Assembly: GCF_921293095.1 (NCBI RefSeq)
Contig: NC_060254.1
Location: forward strand, 107,098,917 to 107,162,916
Direction of reading: 5' to 3'
From: Ischnura elegans
Lineage: Eukaryota > Arthropoda > Insecta > Odonata > Coenagrionidae
DNA length: 64,000 nucleotides
Below, one piece after another: positions 11,287 to 23,050 of this stretch. A program made the position numbers and the translations under genes. Numbering within the stretch: position 1 is the first letter of the stretch; each line of letters opens with the position of its first letter. A model generated the notes under the pieces. That model saw nothing but the letters and a program-made list of their open reading frames with translations. It ran no database searches and was not told the origin of the DNA.

Positions 11287-12394
11287 TCATGAGCCGCAGA
11301 TGATGTCGCAAGAGTCGATTTTCATTAAATCGCTCAAGGAGAAGCACTCACTGAGGGTAAGAGTCGCTCAATAGCGAAGAGACAACCGCGCGGTCACACT
11401 GCAACGAGTTGAGAGCCACAATTCGTCTTTTGAGGAAAATCGGATTTGTCCGACCGCGGCCGTTTGCAAACTCTCAGAGTAAATTGAGCTCTAGCCACTG
11501 TTTGGCTCTCCACTTTTGAAGACCCCTTCAAACGACTCCTTCGGGAAAGAAGTGTGTTGGCGGCAGCTAGCGGGTCTAGTATTTCTTTTCTGGGCGAATG
11601 CTATTCTGCTGATGGAGCGGCACAGGTGTTCTCCGGGCTGGACGACTTTGGTCGCCGACATTCGGTCTATGAGACAGTCGTGCCTCTCGGAGACTTTCAC
11701 AAATATTCGTAAAATCGGGTGGGGAGTATTCCGGTCATGACCTCTGTGTCTAGCCCTCGCTCATTTTTACAGGGACGGCCACAGAGTTCTTTTTCGCGAC
11801 CGCTGACATGCCTTACTGGTGACCCGTTCGCCAGGACGTCATCAACAAATTAGCCAAAGGATTTTGGACGCCGGTTTTACGCTGCGAGAAGGAGACGAAT
11901 AAAATAAATGGAAAATAGACGTTTTTTTGTGTACTTTTCATGATCGATCAAAATTGGCAAAAAAATATTGGTATACGAGCCCATCGACGCGTAATAACTC
12001 AATACACATTATCCCACCCTCCCGATAGGTGTTGTGGCGAATGAATCCACAGAAAGCAGACGCAGAGTCTCAGCCGCCTTCTTCGCCCTCACTCCACTTC
12101 CTATCTCACAAACTTCCCGCACCGATCCTAAACCTTCCCCTTCGACAGTGCTGCCCCCGCTGGCCGCATTACCAAGGCGACATCACCGCAAAGACCCCGA
12201 ACAAACACACTGACACACACACCGCGACACCACTCTCGCGACCGCACAAACACAAGCCATACAGATTATCATTTGTATGGCCAATGAAAATGATGTTAAT
12301 CTCTCGAAGCGTTTAAACTCCAAACGACCATTAAGTGACGCCGTGAATGACGCTAGGGGGTGGGGGAGAGGGAGGGGTAGGGGATGGATTTTCA
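11287..12394. other. Intergenic, GC-rich; no gene recognised
   Basis: From 11300 to 11830 the GC content is near 52%, and weak frames occur on both strands (11491-11740). The block between 12029 and 12395 is proline/pyrimidine-rich. No domain, terminal repeat pair or tRNA primer site was found that would prove an LTR or gene. Confidence 0.45.
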
Positions 12395-13067
12395 CAATAG
12401 GGTGGTTTCCTATTATTTTTTTATTGCTTAAATCGAAAGATTATTACTCCGTGAGTACGCATTTCACGCTTTTAGATTTTTAAATGACGATAACTATTTT
12501 TCGCGATTAAATGTAAAGTGAAAATTTTCAAGCGCGTGAAAACGCGACGGCTAAGTATGAGTGCTGGGAAAACCTCGTGTGACGTCATTATGGTTCCCGC
12601 TGCCTCCGTGTGAGGTGGCCTTGGGGCGAGGTAATTGTGCGCCGCTTCGATGCTGGCTGCTAGCAGGTAGCAGTGTACCCTGCTAGCTGGTAGCGCTTGG
12701 CTTAAATAAGGATTATTAATACTTAATCAAACGAAGAAAACTATCCGACCTTACGCAGTTTTAATATATGATTATTAAGACATGTTTCCCTGAGCTCTGT
12801 GCCTCATGCATTCATTGGTAATCTCAGACGATGTAAAAATCCTATCCACTCGTATAGAATCTACGTCCCTGTGACGTCACGTGGAGTGGCATCGCATGGG
12901 TGCCAATCTGGCCTTTTACAAATGCAGTTAAAATTGACCATTGCCCTACGTGTAAACCGGTATTTCTAAAATCTACAATAATGTGTATATTATGAATACA
13001 CTAGTGGTGGGTAACGAATCGCAATAAATGCCTTTCGTTTTCTTTGATGAAGGAAACTACCCTATTG
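12395..13067 (+). mobile_element. Dominant TIR repeat, copy 3
   Basis: 673 bp, CAATAGGGTGGTTTCC to GGAAACTACCCTATTG: the cleanest pair of ends in the window and a good reference copy. It contains both GTGACGTCA sites, the second as TGACGTCACGTGG, and the paired GCTAGC repeats. Flanks are TTTTCA on the left and CGCTTACG on the right, with no matching target duplication. Confidence 0.92.
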
Positions 13068-13427
13068 CGCTTACGCCACAAATCTATGGCACCCGTATGA
13101 AAAAAGAAAGACTTAACATAGAAGTTAGGAGCAATATTATCACCATAATCATAGTGGTGTAACAGAATTAATTTGGAATTTACCGTGGGAAAACCTTAAC
13201 GATCGAAGGGTTAATTTCTTTAAGGGATAAATCTTTTGCGAGTTTTCAAGTGGATGTTATGAAGGAAGTTGAGCATATTCTTTTGAGTTTAATACCATGC
13301 CGTAAAGTACTATTACAATGTACATTTGACATTTATTTTATTTTGAAAATTTAAAATAACGCATTGTTTACATTTATTTCGGGACAAAACGTTGCTAAGA
13401 GCAATATGAAGAATATAAACACACTTA

Positions 13428-13781
13428 TCACTGCTCTTCGAATGGAAATGATAATCTCAGAAAACATTGTAAGCGGTGAATCACATTTTGTGTTCGGATT
13501 CCTTTTGCTTTTAGAAATAGGACTTCGCCAATACTTTGAATTCCCTCTCTCCCAATAATACGACCTTTGCGATCCCTGGAAATATAATTCCTCGTGGATG
13601 AAGGAAACGTCTGCTGTGCTACTGGTGAAATCAGGGTCTCGGCAAAAGGCTTAACGAATGCACGATGGCACCAAAATTCAGTTTGAGTAATTTCACACCC
13701 TAATCTCATAAAAAGAAGCCAACCTTGGACCACTGACACGTCGACCGCCAGGGCAAACATTAGCCACCACCTTTCTTTGCC
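13428..13781 (-). pseudogene. piggyBac-family transposase C-terminal fragment
   Basis: The minus strand reads KERWWLMFALAVDVSVVQGW, matching the conserved block near the end of the piggyBac (DDE_Tnp_1_7) catalytic domain, whose usual form is KKWWWPLF...LDVAVxNAW. It continues with LLFMRLGCEITQTEFWCHRA, corresponding to the family's 'LL..........LEFRR' segment. A stop lies seven codons before the motif, so everything upstream (the three catalytic aspartates) is lost. The downstream part (IGREGIQSIGEVLF...) replaces the expected cysteine-rich domain, so the tail is unrelated or scrambled. Identification rests on this single block but the match is specific. It is not functional. No TTAA-flanked terminal repeats were located. 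Confidence 0.6.
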
Positions 13782-14279
13782 TTAATTGCTCTGCGGTTCT
13801 GGTTGAGCAGTTGAATACATAGAACACACTCGGAGCGAGCTAACGCATGCGCATAATATATGTGCTGGAGCCATAGCTGAGGAATCTAATTTGCGGGTCA
13901 TTCACTTTCCAATATTCAAATTGTTAGATGATGAGCGAAGGTGTAGCGAGAGGCATTTGATGTTGATGTGATAAGGGAGTCATCTTTATAATGGCGTGAA
14001 ATTCCACGACCAGTGTTGGTTTATTTCGCAGAAGCCTTTGAAATCTGAGTTATGGGGCGTTGCGATGAGACGGAGCAAAAGATAATCACTGAGAAACAGT
14101 TTATTTATTGCATTCCAGCGGTGATTGTTTTAATCCTTGCTTTTTCTCTGCCGCTAAGGGCGGAAATGCAAGGAGGAAGCGGATCACTGTATCCATTCCG
14201 TATGTCTCTGTTTGTCGGGCATGAGCAGCAATCACTTCAATCGTGCTGACTTTGTCACCTCAATGTTTCCTACGATTAG
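13782..14279. other. Intergenic, nothing recognised
   Basis: Mixed-composition sequence with short frames only. Confidence 0.45.
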
Positions 14280-14750
14280 TTCTTTAAAGGGTCTTCTTCT
14301 ACATTTACGTTTCCGGTCGACATACGAGAACGCCGGCGGATGAAACGAGTTTCCGTTGGTGGCGGTCGGGTCTGGTGGGCGGTTACATTTCATTTCCACG
14401 GCCAACTTCCGTGTCTTCCTTCCTTCCTGCGTGCGGTCGATGGGTGGTGACTCCAACGCGCGTCGTGCAGGTGGACATTCGCCGAAGCGGAAGAATCGCG
14501 AGAGATAAGACGGGAAAGCAGCGGCGAGAAGGAGAGCCGTGGGAAGACGGAGAGTGAGTGCATCGCCGTGTTCAGATTCGAATCGTCGTGAGTTTGGTCG
14601 CGGCGGGACGTGAGGACACGCGTGGTTTATTTGCAGAAGAAAGTAGACGAAAGAGGCGAATCAGTCGTGCTGGCGAAAAAATCACGATGGCCCGCGAGGC
14701 CTTTACGGCGCCTTTTTTCAGCCACTTTTCGTTTCCTTCAGGTAAATGAA
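14280..14750 (+). promoter_or_regulatory. CpG-rich block, candidate promoter or first exon
   Basis: A 470-bp island rich in CG dinucleotides stands out in AT-rich DNA. An ATG at 14687 opens a short frame (MAREAFTAPFFSHFSF) that meets a good splice donor, TTCAG|GTAAAT, at 14741/14742. This is what a first coding exon would look like, but I cannot find the following exon in the next 10 kb. Weak frames also exist on the other strand. It could equally be a GC-rich repeat. Confidence 0.25.
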
Positions 14751-16039
14751 GCGTCACCATGCCAACAGCAGCTTATGGTATCAAGCAGCTAGAACTCATG
14801 GTTTCTCACAAGCAAGGAAAGAGAAATCTGCGAGATAAATTCTTATTCTTTCACCTATCCGATCGATATAAACACTTTGCACGCCTCTGAGTAATTTTGG
14901 ATGACAAGAAATACTCCAAATGGTTTAAAATAATGAAATATCTCCAAGCAGCCATTACAAATCGTATTAATCGTACCCTTTGGTAAACATCATTTGAAAA
15001 AATAACGCTAGAATGCAGGAAATAAAAATTAGCTTAAGGGTCGAGAAACGATGTTTTCGAATATTCAATGGCAACGTTCGTTGAATTCAAAGGAAACATG
15101 AATGAAACGTAAGATTTAATGGACAGAGAACACAACCATGACATATTCAATACTGATCCACGAAAACTGACATTAAAAAATTTTGATTTCGATATTTGTA
15201 ACTAATCGTTTTTGGCCAAAAGCGACACAGACGACAATGCTATGGGTGAATGTCGTGTCCAACGAGAGAGATTTCCAACCCCTCCCACTCTCTCTCTATC
15301 CACCCAATGGTCCGTGTATCTCTTCGTCTCTTGATCGGCTCCTAAAACGCAATATGAGACCTATGGCTAAGTAAATCACGCAGCCTTTGTCGATTTTCGC
15401 TATTTTCAAGGAAAGGATGAGATGGAATTTTATCACAAAATTGAACAAGAGGTAATTTAACCTAAACCTAAGAGTTTCAGGTGAAATAGCGAATCCTGCG
15501 AAATAAAAACACCATTTAACGAACATTATCTGACTCAACGCGGCCAAGTTGTTGAAACTGATGGCATAATTCACTCGGGTGGGACAATAATAGCTAAATT
15601 ATGGGGTATGAGACCCGTCAAAATACCTTTGATCTTGTGAATTCCTTTGAAATTAATCTGCGGTCAAAAATGTGATCACGCCAGCACCTAGTGCGAAACT
15701 ATGGGATATTTTAAGCTCAGAACGATATAGCATGAATGAAAGGGCCGCAATTCACACCCTTACACAGTATTTACCTGGCCAATGCTCGCATCTCAGCAAA
15801 TTGGCGAGTGAAAATCGGTACAACCTGGATATTTTGAATTACGTAAGTGAGTAAGACGCGGCCAGGGAGGGAGGTAATAATACCCAACAGATTGTATCCT
15901 GCAGTACATCGCAAATCCTGGTCCATCAGATCGCCACTCAATTCAGGCCCCTTGTTAGGGTGGTGGACGGCCACGGCCAGAGGGCGCCAGCACTGTGCAG
16001 GGGGAGAACTAGCGGAATGATTCAGAATGAATTATATTA
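14751..16039. other. Intergenic, nothing recognised
   Basis: AT-rich with short frames on both strands. No repeat ends or domains found. Confidence 0.45.
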
Positions 16040-16047
16040 ATTTAAAT

Positions 16048-16509
16048 TAGGGATGGTCGGATCGGATTCCTCGGATCCAAATATCAGCGGATATTGCCCT
16101 TAATCGGATCCATCGGATCCAAAGTCGCGGAAGACATCGGATCTGGATCCGAAATTTCAAATAATAGCTTCAGTGATTACAACTCCCCATAAGGGTAGAA
16201 AGAGTTCCGATTCTATATTCTAATGCGCCGTCGCGTGCGATTCTTATTCTACTTATGAACCATTTTGTTTGAAAGCTCTCGCAGAGGTTTCGTAGAATTT
16301 CAGCCGTGGAAAATAAAAAATGCAAAATACGACTCGCACATAGTGTGACTCTTCCCAAGAGATTGAACAATCATCGGGGGAATCTCAGCGTCAGGAATTT
16401 GAAAATGCATTTGGATCCGAAAATATCCGATCCGAAAGATCTGGCTCCGAAAATCAAGGATCCGATCCGAATCCGGATCCGAAAAAAGTCCTGGATCCGT
16501 TCATCCCTA
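16048..16509. mobile_element. hAT-type MITE with iterated GGATCC motifs
   Basis: 462 bp with terminal inverted repeats TAGGGATGGTCGGATC and GGATCCGTTCATCCCTA. It is flanked by perfect 8-bp direct repeats ATTTAAAT (16040-16047 and 16510-16517), the duplication length of hAT elements. Both arms carry clusters of GGATCC/GGATCCGAA (at least eight BamHI-type hexamers), while the middle (about 16160-16400) is unique. There is no transposase, so movement depended on a partner supplied elsewhere. Confidence 0.85.
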
Positions 16510-16897
16510 ATTTAAATTATGGTTAAGTGTACTAAATACGGTGTTAATTATTCTGTTAAATGAGACATGATTGAAATCAAGTTAACTGCTGAATGGTTAA
16601 TCAAAACAAGTTAGCTGCTGCCATTCTGACGGTAAAATTTGCCAGTTTCGGAAGGAGAGGACGCCAAAGATTTCCAGGCTGGAGGGGGGACCGAGATACG
16701 TCCCGCCATGGGGCTGATTCAATTGTGAAAACGGAAGGAGAGCTTCGATTGTTTAAGTAATCAGACATGTCCGGCCATTGAGCAAGGGGGAAGAGTTTGG
16801 AGATGGAGTAATCGCCCAAGAGAGAGAGATATAACATAATTAAAATCCCAAGATTCAAGCGTGATGTGGTGGAATTTTCACATTTCAAAATAAACAC

Positions 16898-17006
16898 TTG
16901 CAATTTTTCACGATTATAAAATTTACTACGACCTAGGTTTCAATAAATTACTTAGCAACATAGAAACCCAGTTCGTAATACATTTTATAACCGTGAAAAA
17001 TTGCAA
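16898..17006. repeat. Imperfect palindrome, about 45-bp arms
   Basis: TTGCAATTTTTCACG...CCTAGGTTTC (from 16898) is mirrored by GAAACCCAG...CGTGAAAAATTGCAA (to 17006), with a short AT-rich spacer. A diverged single arm (GAAACCCAAGTCGTCATAC) recurs near 18157. It looks like a small foldback element or the remains of one. Confidence 0.6.
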
Positions 17007-17113
17007 ATTTTTCAACTGTAAATATTATGAAATAAAAACCATACCCTCAGATATCACTTCGATATTAGGTAGATTACCACATCGTTACAAATTGTAAAAT
17101 AAGCTTTGCGGGC

Positions 17114-17138
17114 GTTTTTGGAGCGAGACTCCAAAAAC
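17114..17138. repeat. Perfect 10-bp hairpin
   Basis: GTTTTTGGAG, loop CGAGA, CTCCAAAAAC. It stands alone in AT-rich DNA with no adjacent gene. Confidence 0.55.
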
Positions 17139-19604
17139 TAAATGTAACCCTTTACTAGAGTAGTATAATTAAAATTATTAAATCAAAGTTCAAATCATTT
17201 AAAAATACGGCACTAAAAAAATAAATTATTTTGAAAAATTGGATCATTCATCACGCCAAATCATACAAGGCAGACAAAGTATTCTTGACAATAGCACAAA
17301 ATCAGATAAGCATTCAATGTTAAAGCGAAGAAAAAGACAAATAAACATTGCAATGCGTGCTCAAATATAATATTACTACAGAATTTTGTTCGTAAGCATT
17401 ACCTTTGCATTTAGTATCAACCTCCACCGTTGTAGTTGATTTACTAATTAGTATAAGGTAGTGTACTGAATCGAATTTCGCATTTACAAGTTTAGAATGA
17501 ATATGAAGCTAGGCAATTTTATTTCAGGCCGTAATTAACATGAATAAAATGTCTCGATTAAGTGATTTTTGCACTCTTATTTGTTTTGGGGACGAGAAGT
17601 GTGTTGAATTGTGATGTGTTTTGGGTTGATCGCGATGCGTAAAAGTTCGAATAAAGGCGAGAATGAGAGTAGGGTGTGTTGGACGGATGCGAGACTATTT
17701 TTGGAAACGAGGCTACGTGAGACCCACGAGAAAGTCAAGTGTTTCGATAAATTTCTCACGCGAAGAACGACCGCGGTGATTACTCAATTGGACTTTGCAT
17801 GGATTCGAATCTGAAAGGAGGGAAGGGGCCGGAGGAGCGATTCTGTTGTCTCGCACCAAGAAACGGGAAGGGATTCGTATTCTGATTAGCGCAAACCTCT
17901 TTCGGTCCACATTGCACCAAGGATATTGGAACAGACATTCAAAGTTTCTAAGAATATTAAGAGGGTGCATCACAACCTAAATCAGCACAATTTTACAGCA
18001 AATTACTGGTTCAAAACTCAGGCCACAATTTTGAAGAAAATTACAGTACGTTACGACCAAAACTTTGACAGTATTTATTTGTACCACACACATGAAAAGT
18101 TTGCCTCAAATTATTCTCAGAAGCAAACGTTGTTATATTAAGATGTAGTAACATTGAAACCCAAGTCGTCATACATTTAAAACTGTCAAAAATTGAAAAT
18201 ATTGAAAATGGATCAATCTATATATCCTTAAATTTCGGAGTCCTAACCTAAGTTATAAACGAATAATTCGAAGACAATTAAGTAAATTTTTGGCGAGGTG
18301 TTGAAAGAGTTAACCGATTATATCCCAGTTAACCGATTATCGCGTTAACCAATTATAACCCAGCGTTATTCCTTCGATAATCAAACTTGAAGATTAGTCA
18401 TTTAGAAAATGTGTGCATATTCGGGTTAATCACAATTACCACACCAGCTTATATTCATTCATTTTGTAACATAAAATGACCAGCCGTTCATATCCATATT
18501 TTCAGCATCTGAGAATTCACAGTACACATATTTTAAAATAACGTTTCTTCATGTTGCTCAGAAGAGTGAATGCATAAATCTATGGAAATTCAATCTCACC
18601 CCTGGAGAAATCTCCATGAACGTAGGCAGGATTGCTGCTCCACCTGGATTTAACTTATCCACGCTCTTCAGGTGAACAGGGAAACTGAAATTTGAAAAAA
18701 ATAAATCTAACTGAACAAAAAGAGTACTAAATCAAAGTTCTGACGAAAATGTATAATATTTTTGTTTTAGGAAATATAACAGCATTCTTCGAAGGCCACA
18801 TGCATTTTTGAATAACACTGCTTTCTTTTTAAAATCTGCGTTTACCAATTCTTAGTAGTACTAATAATAGCTGTCAGAGTATTAGGGGGGAAATGATTAG
18901 CAATAAGATAGAGTTGTAATTTTTATCCGTTGTGAAATGTACAAACATGCTACCATTATCGGGTCATCAGATCGTTTTTTTAAGGTTTTGAGAAAGAAGT
19001 GAAAACATAAGTAAACGCCTTTTTTCTCTTTAGTATATAATTATAAATATCTAACTTTCGTATCCGAGTATTGAAATTTTACGACGGCGATTGCATAATG
19101 AGACAAATAAAAAGAGGAAAAACCATTCTAATTGGGTTCCTGTGCTTATTTTTTCGTTCATAAACGCGCGAAAAATACATAAATTTGACGATAAATTAAT
19201 GCTTTATATTTATCTGATTATAGAGCTCTACATATGATATTGCTTAGTCCATTTTAAATACCATTGCCTGTAAGTGTTATTTACAGACTTTCAAGGAATG
19301 GAAGGGTGGATAGAAACCCGGCGTTAGGATGCCACTGGGACCGAATTAAAGGGTGCTGCTGGACTGAATAAAGTGCTACACAAATCGCCAAAGCAGGTAG
19401 TCGAAGGCAGTCCGTGAACAATGCCTGCCACAAGCACAGGGGGTGGCGGGAACTTAACTATCAAGTGACCACATCAAGCCGATACCTATGGCATCCGAGA
19501 CTCGTTTCTTCAACTAGTAGAATAGGAACTGAACTACTAATACAGAAAACGCAGGCACCGACAAGCAAAGACAGACAGAAAATGCGGGTTCACCCACCGT
19601 ATGC
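17139..19604. other. Intergenic; three GTTAACCGATTAT motifs at 18309-18356
   Basis: Mostly AT-rich, without recognised genes. At 18309, 18328 and 18344 the 13-mer GTTAACCGATTAT (third copy one base different) is repeated at 19- and 16-bp spacing. A moderately GC-rich patch with weak frames on both strands lies at 17577-17980. The rest shows nothing I can name. Confidence 0.45.
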
Positions 19605-19930
19605 CACCAAAGTTGAGACTCGGAGGCTGCGCGCTAGGCTTAGATTGCTTAAAAATTGAGAATTGATATCTTTAAGAGCGACACAGAGAACATAATATTA
19701 GAGCCACACTATACATAGAGGTCCGATAGAAGCGGTAAATTAAGAGAGATGTTTTGCCGAACGGATAGATATGAGAATTCGTTTTTTCCCCGAACTATCA
19801 ATGACTTTAATAAACGCTAATCCCAACTTCGTTAGAGCACTTCATTTTTTATGTGTAAATGGCTGGTGTCCTAACACCCCCTGCCACACGGCTTTTTGGC
19901 GGCTTGCGGGGTATTATATATATGTAAATG
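19605..19930 (+). pseudogene. LINE 3'-end fragment
   Basis: TRRLRARLRLLKN at about 19615-19660 and, after frame breaks, NGWCPNTPCHTAFWRLAGYY at about 19858-19920 are the same C-terminal blocks as in the remnant at 5829-7840 (RRLRARLRMLEQ and the GWCPNT tail). Both stop in a GGGGTATWATRTATGTA 3' end. This is therefore a heavily 5'-truncated copy of the same family, with stops and indels. Confidence 0.75.
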
Positions 19931-22239
19931 AACATATAATCAAAGACACAGGGATGAAAAATTACATATCCACAATTTGTTTCGATGACAGGACACCACG
20001 TACCACGCATGTTTCAAATTCCTTATGATAATGAATATCAAATGATCATCACCTCATCTCACTGAGTAAGCGAGATGAAATTCAGCGGGTCGTTATTCCT
20101 TAAATTTCAAAGAGAATATAGCCTTGAAAATCTTGAGATAAACAACTGCTTGTATACTCGTGGGCCGCAAAGTGAAGTGAATTACGCCTTGACACGCCAC
20201 TCAGTGGATTCAAAAGGCCGCAGGGACATACAGAACACAGCCCTAAAATATCAAATCAACCTTCATTTTGAAAGGTTAATTGTATGGTTCGTTACCGGTA
20301 AGGACTGGAGCTTTGAGCGACATACCAAAGGTGAGAGAATGATCTTAGTTTTTTCAGTGTAATCGTCGTATATCAACTATTATTATTACCACAACAGAAT
20401 TATCACATTATAATAATACCCGGTCAGAGCAGTGTGAATAAAGGCATTTGATGGTTCAAAGAATGAGTTTTTATTAACCTGATGATACGGCGAAACATCT
20501 GTAAAAGTGTTAGGATTAGCTTTAATTGCTATATCCAGACTTTAGAGGGAGGGAAGGGTGCAGAGAAACCCGGCGCCATCATTACCCCTCAATTCACGAA
20601 AGAACGCAATGAGACCGCAAAATTAATTATTTGTTCCAGTTTACATTCCATGTGTACGATAGAATAACGCCCTCAATTTGGTCTTTATGACCGAAAATGT
20701 GCAGAGCTGCCAGGCAAGGTTTCCCTGCTTGACAGTTTACCGAGAAAGCACAAGAAGATACGTATCTAATTACTAGCAAAAGTTTAAGGGACCATTAGCT
20801 ATACCTTTACTTGAAATACTTCAGCGACACCGAATATTTTTACTTCATGAAAATGGAGAGCTAGTAGGTATTCTAGAAGTGAAGGTAGGTTTACACGAAG
20901 TTCGTAGTTTCTGGGAGTCCCGAGTTGGACTCCACTTGTCTTTTCTCAGTGCGCGCGCGGCGCTATCAATCTATAAACTCCATTCTCTTCCTTCCTAGTC
21001 CCCGCTCCCCAATCATTCCGCTTCACTTTGTGCGTAATATTATGTAGTCTCATGCACTCCTTATCCCATTCACAATATCATTCCCCACTCATTTCCTTCC
21101 CTTCCTTTTCCTCGCCATTCTTCCCGCATCACATTCATTCTTCCCCGCATCGCCCTATCCTGCAATGTCTACAGCCCTTTTTCATCCTCTTCCCCTACCA
21201 CCTCATCCTTGTGCTCGAAGTCCTGTTTCCCTTCATCTGATTGAAGAGGGCGACTTGTGTGCCGAAATTCGAATTCGCCCCGTCCCCATTCTGATCATCG
21301 TTCTTCTCGCTCTCCTCACACCTTATTTATCCTGTGCTGAGCGCTGTATCCACCTGTGAATCCGCGGGTGACTGCTTTCCGATTACTCCAGTGTGAGCAT
21401 CTGACAATAGATAGGCATCCTTAGCAAGGTCCCTCCAGCCATGAGGTAAGTCCGGTAGAGATGCCCCACCTAAGGAAATGTCTTCATATCTATGACTGAG
21501 GTAACAGTAAGAATGTAGGACTTCACGATATAACACAACATTTATTCATTATTAATAATATACCTACAAATTTTGGTTAAAAAATATTCACCCCAAAATA
21601 TTATTATAACTTTTCCATAAATATGTATTTGGCCAACTCTCCCCACTGTCCGGGTGAGACCTCCTCGGGAGAGAAGCCCCACGCAGCTCAGGTTGAATGC
21701 AATCTGAATTAAACCTGTTTTATAATAACACATTCAAATTAACTTAAATGTATTATAGTAATATAACATTCAAACACACTTTTAAGCAACTTTTGTAAAC
21801 TTATTGTTCATAATTGCATGATTCTAGTGAAAATATTCTTTAAATATTGCACTGAAACTCGTTTATGTACTAATGAATGACAAAAATAGAAATAATAATA
21901 TTTTACAGGAGCTTCTTACCTAATTAAAAAAAATGTTTAAATATTGCTCTTCTCTTTTTCCTCGATCAGTTTGGTTCCACGTTTATTTGCAGAGATTTCC
22001 GTAAATTGTGCATGATTCGTGCAGTCAATGATCGCAATTGCAACATTTGACCAAGTCTAATGTTGATTTTGTGGTAAGACAGTTATTCTCACATTCCAAA
22101 TATCTGTTCTGGTTATCATCAATGATCAGTTTTTCCTCATTCTTTTCCAAATTTACTATTTTTGAACGCTTAATTTTTACTCTTCGCCCTCATCTTTCCT
22201 TATTTTACGTGTTCGCCGAACGTCAGTACTTCGCTGTTT
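19931..22239. other. Intergenic; pyrimidine-rich block, nothing else recognised
   Basis: 21000-21360 is C/T-rich and gives low-complexity Ser/Pro/His frames that I do not call genes. A GAGAAACCCGGCG motif at about 20561-20573 also occurs near 33525, and a related AGAAACCCGGCG near 19312, which suggests a shared dispersed repeat of unknown class. Confidence 0.4.
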
Positions 22240-23050
22240 GTTTCAATTTTCTCGAATTTATTTCGAAGGTGGGGACTGGTGATATTTGATTCAACGGTTT
22301 TTTTAGGTGCCATTTTTGAATTCTGGTGATCTTATGACGACTTAAAAGTTGCTTAAAGGCTTCTCTGGATGTCCCAGGCATTGAACTAGGGTCATGCACT
22401 CCGGACAGTTGCTTAGAGCTTTGGGTTTCTACCGCAATTATTCCATCACTTATTTTGAAGAAGTGTTGAGGTATTGTTGATGGGTCCATAGGAAATATGT
22501 CTATCTCCCTGAAACCAGAACTTGGTGGGAGTCCATTCAGAGTCTGAAAATTCCTCTGACACCTTTGAACATTAATGCCGGAGGAAGAACTTGCTCTTCA
22601 GTGTTGCAGCACGCAATCGCGGTGTTGTTTTGTCCTCTCTCCATAGATGTCAGAATCTAAACATCTTTAGCACCTTTTTTGGCTAAGATCTCTATGACAT
22701 TATTTAGCCGACAACCAAACTCGTTCATATTAGACGTTGGCCAGCCTGGTAAAGAAATTATTCCCCTGAAATAATTCTGAGAGTACTTTAAAAAAGTGAC
22801 TTACGCTTTCTCTATTAATACCTTCTCCTCTACTATCTGACAACCCTTAAGACTGCCTAGCACTAAGTTCTGGATTTTTTCTTAAAAATAAATGAAGCCT
22901 GCCATAACCCGACTGCGTCAGTTCTGCATTGAAGGACAAGCTTTTCAGCAAACCGATGGGCTATTGATATACTAGTCTCTCGATCAGGTGAAAACCCAGA
23001 TTTTTTCAGGCGTTGATTATGACTGACAAGTCGCTTTTCCTGCTCCATGC
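22240..23050 (-). pseudogene. pogo/Tigger-type (DDE_1) transposase remnant
   Basis: On the minus strand, from 23050 downward, a HTH_CenpB-like segment reads SGFSPDRETSISIAHRFAEK and ends in SFIFKKKS. At about 22735-22655 comes NMNEFGCRLNN (family NxDExG with the catalytic aspartate changed to Asn), then AKKGAKDV, an in-frame stop, and ILTSMERGQNNTAIACCN at about 22654-22600, then PPALMFKG near 22580. These are the characteristic blocks of the DDE_1 superfamily (pogo, Tigger, jerky). The central part with the second aspartate (FDNHxSH region) is deleted. The C-terminal block GIFPYNP-like (IFPMDPSTIPQHFFKISDG) resumes at about 22500 in another frame. Dead on at least four grounds: stop, frameshift, deletion and a lost Asp. 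Terminal repeats were not identified. Confidence 0.75.

Noticed and set aside
11300..11830. Possible LTR
   Set aside because: GC-rich, but no TG...CA-bounded direct repeat pair, primer-binding site or polypurine tract could be paired with it.
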